From: Flagellimonas spongiicola
GTDB lineage: Bacteria > Bacteroidota > Bacteroidia > Flavobacteriales > Flavobacteriaceae
Direction of reading: 5' to 3'
DNA length: 64,000 nucleotides
Assembly (NCBI RefSeq): GCF_023502425.1
Contig: NZ_JAMFMA010000001.1
Coordinates: forward strand, 620,001 to 684,000
Below are positions 1-7,566 of this stretch, in pieces (within the stretch, counting starts at the first letter, position 1; each line of letters starts with the position of its first letter). The position numbers and the translations under genes were made by a program. The notes beneath the pieces were generated by a model. The model was not told the DNA's origin. It saw nothing but the letters and a program-made list of their open reading frames with translations, and ran no database searches.

Positions 1-68
1 ATTACCATATTTAAAGGTCTTCCCCCTATTTACAGTACTGATTTTCACCAATTCTAACTCAAACTACA

Positions 69-542
69 ATGAAAAGATTGATCCTCATTTGCGTTTTGAT
101 TTCAAGTTTTACCATTCATGGTCAAGAAACGATTGATACTCAAAACTTGTTCGTACGTGTGTTTGATATGCAAGGCAATAAAATAGCTAAAGGTGTCATT
201 GTTTCGTGGTCTGAAAATGGCTTGGTCTTGCAACAAAATAAGAAATCAACTGAAGTTCCATTCAATAACATAAGTAAAATCAAACTTAAAAGGTCTGGGG
301 GGCATCACATTGGAATCGGTGCACTTTTTGGCGCTACTGTTGGTGGTGTTTTTGGAATTACAACAGATGATGGTCTTTGGCTTTCTCAGGGTGAAAATAG
401 TGCCGCCATGGCCATAGTTGGGGCTATGCTTGGTTCCGCTTTAGGTGGAGTTTCCGCTGCTTTAAAAGAAAACAAAACCCTTATGATTGAAGGCGATATC
501 TCCAATTGGGAAAGACAAGTAAGGCAGAATCAACAACCTTAG
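69..542 (+). CDS. Small exported protein with glycine-rich hydrophobic stretch, function unknown
   Basis: The 157-residue product opens with a typical signal peptide (Lys-Arg, hydrophobic core, predicted cleavage after IHGQ near residue 19). Residues about 25-80 are mostly beta-prone and contain a segment (VIVSWSENGLVL ... FNNISKIKLKR) that resembles small beta-barrel domains. Residues about 82-130 are rich in Gly and Ala with GxxxG spacings, as in glycine-zipper membrane segments. I infer an envelope-associated protein. No enzyme motif is visible and I do not recognise the family. The gene stands alone, 62 bp ahead of the MFS gene on the same strand; a shared transcript is possible. Confidence 0.7.
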   Translation: MKRLILICVLISSFTIHGQETIDTQNLFVRVFDMQGNKIAKGVIVSWSENGLVLQQNKKSTEVPFNNISKIKLKRSGGHHIGIGALFGATVGGVFGITTDDGLWLSQGENSAAMAIVGAMLGSALGGVSAALKENKTLMIEGDISNWERQVRQNQQP

Positions 543-604
543 GGCATACTTAGAACAAAACTTTAGGCATAACCGGCTATATTTTTTAAGCTATATTTAG
601 GGCA

Positions 605-1858
605 ATGAAGAACAAAGCCCCTTGGTATTATCTTGTTTTGCTGATATTGGCTGGTGAGGCCGTTTTTATTCTCCCTTTTGTACTTCCTAGGATTTTCAGG
701 TCAACGGTATTAGCTGTATTTGAGATAAGTAATTTTGATTGGGGCTTATCAATAGCCCCTTATGGAATTGTGGCAATGTTATCTTATCCATTAGGCGGGC
801 CATTAGCTGATAAATACCAACCAAAAAAACTCATTGCAATTGCATTATGGATGACTGCACTTGGAGGAATATGGTTCGCAACATATCCGGGTTTAAATCA
901 ATTAAAATTACTTTACGGTTATTGGGGTTTTACTACCATCTTTTTGTTCTGGGCACCTATGATCAAGGCAACTCGAGTTTGGGGTGGACTGGCTTCTCAA
1001 GGTAAGGCTTTTGGCTTTTTGGATGGCGGTCGTGGATTGACCGGGGCTCTCTTTGGACTTTTAGGCGTTTTGATTTTTTCGTTTTTTCTAGGAACTGATG
1101 TGGATAGCAGTACCTTAATTGAGCGTCAAAATGCATTTAAATATGTAGTGTATACAGCTTGTGCTATCATTACGGTGATTGGATTATTGGTCTGGCGCTT
1201 CATGGACTCGGGAATGGATGAACGTAAAATACAAGCTGAGCGAATTTCAAAGAAAGAGATTGCTCAAGTATTGAAAATCCCTTCTGTTTGGTTACTAATG
1301 ATCATTATACTTTGTGCTTATGTGGGTTATAAGATTACGGATGTGGTTTCTCAATACGCCAACGAAGTAATGTTGTACAATGAGGTTGACGCGGCCAAGG
1401 TGGGCACCCTCTTTCAATTTTTGAGACCCACTGTTGGAATATTGGTTGGGTTGTTGGTAGATCGTTTTAAAATTACCTTGTGGCTTTTCTTTAGTTTTTG
1501 CGCCTGTATCCTAGGGGGAATATTATTTGGTTCAGGAGTTATTGGGCCGGATACTACGGTATTGTTCTTCTTGTCTGTTATAATAGTGGCGACTGGTGTT
1601 TATGCCGCAAGAGCCTTGTATTTTGGGGTGATGCAGAAGGGACAAATACCCTTGGTGCTTACGGGTACTGCAGTGGGTTTGATTTCTCTTGTTGGATATA
1701 CTCCTGATATCTTTGCCAGCCCTGCCTTTGGTATGCTATTGGATGCCCATAAGGGGGAAGAATTAGGTCATCAAAATGTTTTTTGGATGTTGACCGCTTT
1801 TGCCTTTGTTGGCGGAATTGCTTCGATGATTTATCATCGCCTTTACGGAAAATCATAA
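605..1858 (+). CDS. MFS transporter
   Basis: The 417-residue protein has about twelve hydrophobic segments in two halves separated by a charged cytoplasmic loop (RKIQAERISKKEIAQ, about residues 207-221), the usual layout of the major facilitator superfamily. The loop after helix 2 carries a variant of the MFS motif (GGPLADKYQPKK, residues 64-75) and the second half repeats it (GLLVDRFK). The overall look is of the nitrate/nitrite or OFA-type branch, but substrate cannot be read from the sequence. A TATATTTA element just before the start resembles a -7 box. The gene converges on the YdeI-like gene with only 5 bp between stop codons. Confidence 0.85.
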   Translation: MKNKAPWYYLVLLILAGEAVFILPFVLPRIFRSTVLAVFEISNFDWGLSIAPYGIVAMLSYPLGGPLADKYQPKKLIAIALWMTALGGIWFATYPGLNQLKLLYGYWGFTTIFLFWAPMIKATRVWGGLASQGKAFGFLDGGRGLTGALFGLLGVLIFSFFLGTDVDSSTLIERQNAFKYVVYTACAIITVIGLLVWRFMDSGMDERKIQAERISKKEIAQVLKIPSVWLLMIIILCAYVGYKITDVVSQYANEVMLYNEVDAAKVGTLFQFLRPTVGILVGLLVDRFKITLWLFFSFCACILGGILFGSGVIGPDTTVLFFLSVIIVATGVYAARALYFGVMQKGQIPLVLTGTAVGLISLVGYTPDIFASPAFGMLLDAHKGEELGHQNVFWMLTAFAFVGGIASMIYHRLYGKS

Positions 1859-1863
1859 ATGAT

Positions 1864-2439
1864 TCACCAAGAATCCCTTGATTTGATATTCTTTTTACAG
1901 TTAGCTAAGATTTCGGTTATTCTCTTTTGTCTGGTTTCTTCTCTTTTGGCTTGATGGAGCCAGTAGAGATAGCTTTTACGCTGGCTTCTGGTGAAATTTT
2001 GAAAATTCTGGAATGCACGCTTGTTCCGGTTGAACACCTTTTGAAGATCTGGTGGTACCACTCCATTTTCTACATCGTCCAACAACGTCCAAGTACCATC
2101 CTCTTTGGCGGCATCAATCAAGGCTTGCCCACTGGAATGCATCAGGTTTTTTGCGGTCAAGTCTACAATATGGTCTTTATTCACCTTACTCCAGGTACTT
2201 TTTGGTTTTCTAGGACAGAAATATTGTCTTCGTTTTCCATCCCCTAGGCTTTTAACCGTACTATCTATCCAACCATAGCATAAGGCAACCCTTACCGCTT
2301 CCTCCCAACGCATGCTTTGCATTTCATGATTCACTTTGTAAAGAATCACATAAATGCCTTTGGAATTGGAATGGTTTGAATCCAACCAATTCCGCCATTC
2401 CAAGTCAGTTTTAAAATAGTGTTCCTGGATGTCTTTCAC
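1864..2439 (-). CDS. YdeI/OmpD-associated family protein
   Basis: The 191-residue protein matches the YdeI/OmpD-associated family: a small N-terminal domain with WRNWLDSNHSNSKGIYVILYK and a conserved block EEAVRVALCYGWIDSTVKSLGDGKRRQYFCPRKPKSTWSKVN, followed by a basic helical tail (RSQRKSYLYWLHQAKREETRQKRI). Members are sometimes annotated as bacteriocin-protection proteins; the biochemical role is not established. The start codon is GTG and abuts the stop codon of the upstream M1 peptidase gene (TAA-GTG), so translational coupling is likely. Pairing with an exported peptidase gives no clear functional hint. Confidence 0.8.
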   Translation of the reverse strand: MKDIQEHYFKTDLEWRNWLDSNHSNSKGIYVILYKVNHEMQSMRWEEAVRVALCYGWIDSTVKSLGDGKRRQYFCPRKPKSTWSKVNKDHIVDLTAKNLMHSSGQALIDAAKEDGTWTLLDDVENGVVPPDLQKVFNRNKRAFQNFQNFTRSQRKSYLYWLHQAKREETRQKRITEILANCKKNIKSRDSW

Positions 2440-4053
2440 TTACAATTGTTGGGTATGGATGTAAAAGTTATTGTCAAATTCAAGGGAGGTACCTGCCAAT
2501 GTTTCGGTTTTCCATTCTTTATTTGGGTACAACCAAACTTCTTTCTGGTCTACAAAAACGCGAATGGGCATATCAAATTCCTCAACAATATCCACATACC
2601 TATAACTGATTTTATCCCCATCTCTTTTAAACTCAAATTTCGGAATCATCGTGGTGCGCAAATATTGATTGAAGAATGCACTTAGGTCTTTTTTGGACTG
2701 TTGACTGATATAATCCTCAATCTGCTTTGTGGTCACAGTTTGATGGTAAAACTCTTTGTTCAAACCTCTAAGGATTTCACGCCATAATGCATCATCCTCA
2801 ATGAGTTGGCGTAAGGTATGCAACATATTCGCTCCCTTGTAATACATATCACCTGAACCTCGCTGATTAACGTCGTAAGGACCAATAATGGGCTTGTCGT
2901 TTAGGATGTTATTTCTTGTCCCAATCACATATTCTGAACTTGCCTTGGCTCCAAAATGATAATCCAAATAGAGATTTTCAGAATAGGCTGTAAAGGCTTC
3001 ATGGATCCACATATCGGCAATGTCCTTGTAGGTTATGTTGTTCGCAAACCATTCATGTCCACCTTCATGTATGATGATGAAATCAAACTTCAACCCCCAT
3101 CCAGAGCCTGAAAGATCTCTTCCTAGATATCCATTCAAATATTTATTGCCATAGGTCACTGAACTTTGATGTTCCATGCCTAAATAGGGGACTTCAACCA
3201 GTTTGAAACTATCTTCATAAAAAGGGTAGGGGCCAAACCAGTGTTCAAAAGCCTTAAGCATCATCGGGGTCTGTTTGAATTGTTCTTTGGCCGTTTCCAA
3301 GTTGTCACGAAGCACATAATAATCCACATCCAATGCCCCATTTTCACCGTCAAAAGTTTCGCCAAAATGCACGTAATCCCCAATATTCACATTTACACAA
3401 TAGTTGTTGATGGGGTTTGATACGAACCAAGTATAGTTTTTGAATTCGCCTTTATCCTCAGTCGATATCAATCTACCGTTAGAGACATTCATCAATTTTT
3501 TGGGAACATCCACGCTGATTCGCATGCTGTCAACTTCATCATACATATGGTCTTTATTGGGCCACCATACACTTGCACCAAGTCCTTGGCAAGAAGTTGC
3601 TGCAAATGGATTCCCGTTTTCGTCTTGATCCCATGAAAAACCGCCATCCCAAGGGGCGCGTATCGCCTTTTTGGGTTTACCAGAGTATTCCACCTTCAAT
3701 TCATTGAATGCTCCAGGAACTTGCTTTTTTTGAAGCTTGATGAAGTGTGCAGGACCAATTGAGTTAAACTCCAAAGATTTTCCATCTTGGGTAACGGCAT
3801 CAATTTTCAACGGTTTCTGTAAATCAATTTGAATAACATCCGCTTCTTGTAATACTTTATACCTGACCACGTTGTAACCAGCAATGGTTTCAGCTTCTGG
3901 TTCTACTTGGATATTCAAATCGTAATAACTAAGGTCCCACCAAGAGCGTTCAGGGGTAATACTGCCCCTCAAAGTATCCAGTTGTGTGAACATTTGTCCA
4001 GTTGATGACCATGTGCAACAAAGCACGGTAAGAAGAAATAAGAGTTGTTTCAT
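2440..4053 (-). CDS. M1 family metallopeptidase (exported aminopeptidase)
   Basis: From the ATG start the protein has 537 residues and a signal peptide (MKQLLFLLTVLCCTW, cleavage near STGQ). It shows the gluzincin zinc site HEGGH at about residues 329-333, with the third ligand Glu 19 residues on (HEAFTAYSE, E352), and a GMEHQ motif (about 292-296) where M1 aminopeptidases usually have GxMEN. An N-terminal beta-sandwich precedes the catalytic domain; the large C-terminal helical domain of aminopeptidase N is absent. A TTG two codons upstream is also in frame, but ATG is preferred. Likely an exported aminopeptidase. It lies 15 bp after the M28 peptidase gene on the same strand, suggesting a peptide-degrading operon. 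Confidence 0.9.
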   Translation of the reverse strand: MKQLLFLLTVLCCTWSSTGQMFTQLDTLRGSITPERSWWDLSYYDLNIQVEPEAETIAGYNVVRYKVLQEADVIQIDLQKPLKIDAVTQDGKSLEFNSIGPAHFIKLQKKQVPGAFNELKVEYSGKPKKAIRAPWDGGFSWDQDENGNPFAATSCQGLGASVWWPNKDHMYDEVDSMRISVDVPKKLMNVSNGRLISTEDKGEFKNYTWFVSNPINNYCVNVNIGDYVHFGETFDGENGALDVDYYVLRDNLETAKEQFKQTPMMLKAFEHWFGPYPFYEDSFKLVEVPYLGMEHQSSVTYGNKYLNGYLGRDLSGSGWGLKFDFIIIHEGGHEWFANNITYKDIADMWIHEAFTAYSENLYLDYHFGAKASSEYVIGTRNNILNDKPIIGPYDVNQRGSGDMYYKGANMLHTLRQLIEDDALWREILRGLNKEFYHQTVTTKQIEDYISQQSKKDLSAFFNQYLRTTMIPKFEFKRDGDKISYRYVDIVEEFDMPIRVFVDQKEVWLYPNKEWKTETLAGTSLEFDNNFYIHTQQL

Positions 4054-4068
4054 GTTCAATAGTAAAAA

Positions 4069-5403
4069 TTATCTGAAAACCGCATTTGGGAATACCACTG
4101 GACTTTCATGTCCGTTGGCTCCAATTGCGGCTACACCAAAAAAGAAGTTATCAATTACAATACCATCCAATGTGAATTCTGTTTTGTTACCCACATATGT
4201 ATAATGGTCCCAGGTAGGCGAGGTGGTAGCTCTCCAATAAATTTTATACCCTGTAGCACCTTCAACCTTGCTCCATTTTAGTTTTGCTGAAGGCTCAACT
4301 ATCCCGCCAATTTCAACCGTTTTTGGAGCCGGAGGTGCCCAAGCCATTGCCGCTAAGTTAATAGCATTGACGGCGGTAAGCTTTTTGACATACTCAAAGT
4401 CCACGTGTTCCAAGACATCACCATACGCAATGCCATTTTCTGTTCTTATGTCTTGATGTTGCTGGGTGTAATTTTCGTGTGCTTCCATTATACGAATACC
4501 GGCATAGCCAGCATCATTGAATGGTCGGTGATGGCCACCCCGACCAAAACGATCAAGCCGGTATACCATTATTGGATTCATTTCGGGCATATAGGTTTTG
4601 GTGGTTTTATGGATATATCTTGCCAACTGCCTTGATATTCCATCGACCTCGCCACCATAAAACCGTCTTGCTCTCCTTTGCTCTTCAGTTTCAGTGGGAG
4701 GTACTGGTTCAGAGAATATCCTAAAATCCCTATTGCTGACTACACCATCTACACCGGTTATGTTGCCGATCATGTCATTGTTCATAACCCCAATAATCTC
4801 CCAGTTATGTTCTTTCGTGTATGCCGCAAATCCTTTGCCACCAAAAAGTCCTTGTTCTTCCCCCGATAATCCCAGGTAAACGATGCTGTTTTCAAACTGG
4901 TATTTGGACAAGACCCGGGCAGCTTCCATGGCACCTGCCATTCCAGTAGCATTGTCATTGGCACCTGGGGCATCTGAAGTGTAATCATTTGGGTCACTCA
5001 CTCTGGAATCAATATCCCCGCTCATGATTATAAAACGATTGGGGTATTTGGTTCCTCGTTGAATCGCTGCGACATTGACCACCATTACATCTTTGGTAAT
5101 CCGCGAATTTTCACCCTTTTTAACCAAATCTTTTTGATAGAAAACTTCCAGACAGTTATTACACTCTGAGGCTATTTTGTCAAATTCCGACTTTATCCAT
5201 CTTCTTGCGGCACCAATGCCTCTTGTTTCTGAAATTGTGTCGCTTAGTGTATGTCGTGTCCCAAAATTGGCAAGGGTGGTGACATCATTTTGAATCCGTT
5301 TTGCTGAGATATTATTTATAATATCATAAAGTTGAGTATCCGTTTGGCCAACCAATGTTGCGGTACTACATAAAGCACCAAGCAGAAAAAGAAAATGCTT
5401 CAT
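4069..5403 (-). CDS. M28 family metallopeptidase with C-terminal fibronectin type III domain
   Basis: The 444-residue protein has a signal peptide (residues 1-19), an M28 catalytic domain (about 30-350) and a C-terminal FN3-like domain (about 360-444, with SAKLKWSKVEGATGYKIYW). Readable M28 zinc-site elements are NDNATG (D150), GEEQG (E182/E183), NND (D210) and GHHRPF (H291 or H292). The first ligand motif, normally H-x-D, reads GDID (D130, D132), so the usual His is an Asp. Family members are exported amino- or carboxypeptidases; I infer secretion and peptide or protein degradation together with the M1 enzyme. It is 9 bp downstream of the VOC gene. Confidence 0.88.
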   Translation of the reverse strand: MKHFLFLLGALCSTATLVGQTDTQLYDIINNISAKRIQNDVTTLANFGTRHTLSDTISETRGIGAARRWIKSEFDKIASECNNCLEVFYQKDLVKKGENSRITKDVMVVNVAAIQRGTKYPNRFIIMSGDIDSRVSDPNDYTSDAPGANDNATGMAGAMEAARVLSKYQFENSIVYLGLSGEEQGLFGGKGFAAYTKEHNWEIIGVMNNDMIGNITGVDGVVSNRDFRIFSEPVPPTETEEQRRARRFYGGEVDGISRQLARYIHKTTKTYMPEMNPIMVYRLDRFGRGGHHRPFNDAGYAGIRIMEAHENYTQQHQDIRTENGIAYGDVLEHVDFEYVKKLTAVNAINLAAMAWAPPAPKTVEIGGIVEPSAKLKWSKVEGATGYKIYWRATTSPTWDHYTYVGNKTEFTLDGIVIDNFFFGVAAIGANGHESPVVFPNAVFR

Positions 5404-5412
5404 TTCTTGTAT

Positions 5413-5916
5413 TTATTTGCCAATCAATTCTACAAACACACCATCTGGATCTTGGACTAAGACAAAACGTCTACCATCAGGTATATGCGTAGGTTCGTCA
5501 CTTAGAAAAGGAATGTTGTTGGCTTTGAGTCGTTGGATAACTCCATCCAAATTGCTATAGAATATGGTCACATAGCGCATACCGTTTCTATCGGTAATAT
5601 TGCTTTCAGCTGGGTTTTTGGGTTTTTTAAAGGATAGCAGTTTAAACTCTGTGGCATTATCATCTTCCATCAATTTAAGGACCTTAACATCGAAGGCAAC
5701 TCCGCCAGCAAGTCCAATTTTTTCACTTAGGACTTCTGGTACGCTGAATCCACCAACTTCCTTCATCCCAATAATTTCTGTGTAGAATTTATACGAAGTA
5801 TCAAAATCAGAAGCTACCAATCCAATTGATATGGAGGGATTTGAGAATTCGGACTGGGCCATCAAGGTAGATTGCGCCATTCCTACTAGTAACAAAAGGG
5901 AAATGAATTTTTTCAT
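5413..5916 (-). CDS. VOC (glyoxalase/bleomycin-resistance) family protein with signal peptide
   Basis: The 167-residue product starts with a signal peptide (MKKFISLLLLVGMAQSTLMAQ). The rest forms one VOC unit: beta-alpha-beta-beta-beta repeats beginning SIGLVASDFDTSYKFYTEIIGM and ending FVLVQDPDGVFVELIG, where the terminal Glu is the usual metal ligand position. VOC proteins are dioxygenases, isomerases, glyoxalases or binding proteins; the substrate cannot be read here. An exported VOC protein is uncommon. It appears to be the first gene of a minus-strand run with the M28, M1 and YdeI-like genes, spaced by 15 bp or less. Confidence 0.85.
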   Translation of the reverse strand: MKKFISLLLLVGMAQSTLMAQSEFSNPSISIGLVASDFDTSYKFYTEIIGMKEVGGFSVPEVLSEKIGLAGGVAFDVKVLKLMEDDNATEFKLLSFKKPKNPAESNITDRNGMRYVTIFYSNLDGVIQRLKANNIPFLSDEPTHIPDGRRFVLVQDPDGVFVELIGK

Positions 5917-6039
5917 GAGTGGTTTTTTTAAAGAGGATTTCGTGAAAGTAGCAAAAAAGCCAAGGTTCTACAATTGATATTAAGATGAATGTTTCTCAAG
6001 GTACGATACGACAGCTAGGAAAGCAGTAAGGAATAATGA

Positions 6040-7566
6040 TTATCTAATGAATGTTACTTTGGCAATTTTGCCATTTTCCACTTCGTAAATGGCCACTGCC
6101 CTAATGATGGAATCCTTGAACGTAACATATTCTTCATCTATGACCTTGTTACCAATGACAATTCTATTTTTCAATTCGCAGTGTAAATCTGGATTGTTTT
6201 TAAAGAAAGTCCCGTAGGATTCCTCCATTTTGTTGCGATTGTCCTCTCTTAGGTCATTTGGGAAATTGAAAAGTTTTATGTTATCGGTATACGTGGCCAT
6301 AAATGCATCGAGATTACCTGAATTGTAAGCGTCCAGTTGGGTTTGGACAATTGATTCTGAATCCACCGTCTCCCGTTCAGGAAAAATAAAACGCATGGAT
6401 GCGATAAATCCATTCTCAACTTCATAAATAGCAACCTGATGTCCTTTTCTGCCATCTACCATACTGATTTCCTCGTCAATAACCGTATTGCCCAATCGAA
6501 TTCTATTCACTACTTCTACCTTGGCATCTTTGGTGTTCTGATAAAACCGATCGTAGTTTTCGGTCATTTTATCGCGACCTATGTACATGGGTTCATTTGG
6601 AAATCGCTCCACAATAACATTCGGCGAATAACAAGAGACGAATCCAAACAAATCCCTACTATTAAAGGTTTTTACTTGTCTATCAATAATTTGGATAGGG
6701 GAGACTTCCGCTACGAATGCTAATCGATTGCCACTGGGATTAACTGCAATTCTGCTAATAGCATTGATTTCGTCCAACTCAAATTCAACTACTTTTTCCC
6801 ACGTATTTCCGTTTCCCGTATTGAATTTATAAATGGTCTTTCCAATTCCGGTTAAAATAGTATTTGTGTTTAACCAGCAGATATCTTCACTTTGAAACAA
6901 GGTATCCGCAATCAAACTGATTTCTTTGGTGTCAGGATTAAGCGATTTGATTTGCCATTTTTCTTCTGATTTGGCAATGAAACTTATAAGATCCGTTCCC
7001 GGTATCTTATGAAAGGAACGGCCAACGTTTTTTTCCAGTACCTGCGATGTATTTTCGGCTAAATCAAAAAGTACCATATCCATTCTATTTTCAACAAGTA
7101 CAGAGGTGACAAGCATAGCTTCATTATGCCATACATGGTAGCCAACTTTCGCTTCGGGTAGTATGGGTTTTGAATCACCGGTTGGGATGTTGTATTCGTA
7201 CAGTAATTGCAGTCCATCTAAATCTAACCGAATGGAAGAAATGGAATTCTTACCTGGTATCTTCAATGGGGAATACTCGCTACCTGTTGGTGTGTTACTG
7301 ATCCAATCAGAAGTGCTGCCTCCAGCTATGTTAAAGCGTTTAATATCGGTCTGTTCGGAACGGGTGGAGGCAAACAATACCGTATTATCATCCAAAAAAG
7401 AGGGTTGATTGTCATACCCATGATTATTTGAAATGTTTTTGGGATTGGAAAGTAGCGGCATTCCAGCATCCATTGTCAAATCAAACAAGTATACTTCTGT
7501 GTTTGCCTGCGCAGAAAGATGTGAAGTAGAAACAAGGAATAAGATGGGGATTATAAGGTGGTTCAT
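6040..7566 (-). CDS. Exported beta-propeller protein with two C-terminal NTF2/SnoaL-like domains
   Basis: The 508-residue protein has a signal peptide (MNHLIIPILFLVSTSHLSAQ) and an N-terminal TolB/WD40-like propeller of about 270 residues (repeats such as NQPSFLDDNTVLFASTRS, ISSIRLDLDGLQLLYEYN, AVNPSGNRLAFVAEV). Two tandem NTF2-like cone domains follow (about 290-385 and 390-508), each ending in a similar strand pair: GHQVAIYEVENGFIASMRFIF and IRAVAIYEVENGKIAKVTFIR. Such domains bind small hydrophobic ligands or act as isomerase folds. The function is unknown. Its start overlaps the stop of the trehalose synthase gene (ATGA), so the two are co-translated. Confidence 0.75.
   Translation of the reverse strand: MNHLIIPILFLVSTSHLSAQANTEVYLFDLTMDAGMPLLSNPKNISNNHGYDNQPSFLDDNTVLFASTRSEQTDIKRFNIAGGSTSDWISNTPTGSEYSPLKIPGKNSISSIRLDLDGLQLLYEYNIPTGDSKPILPEAKVGYHVWHNEAMLVTSVLVENRMDMVLFDLAENTSQVLEKNVGRSFHKIPGTDLISFIAKSEEKWQIKSLNPDTKEISLIADTLFQSEDICWLNTNTILTGIGKTIYKFNTGNGNTWEKVVEFELDEINAISRIAVNPSGNRLAFVAEVSPIQIIDRQVKTFNSRDLFGFVSCYSPNVIVERFPNEPMYIGRDKMTENYDRFYQNTKDAKVEVVNRIRLGNTVIDEEISMVDGRKGHQVAIYEVENGFIASMRFIFPERETVDSESIVQTQLDAYNSGNLDAFMATYTDNIKLFNFPNDLREDNRNKMEESYGTFFKNNPDLHCELKNRIVIGNKVIDEEYVTFKDSIIRAVAIYEVENGKIAKVTFIR

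Noticed and set aside
1498-1856. Open frames in other frames within the MFS gene
   Set aside because: They overlap a clear transporter, have no family features and look like shadows of it. The same holds for most frames of 60-170 codons opposite larger genes.
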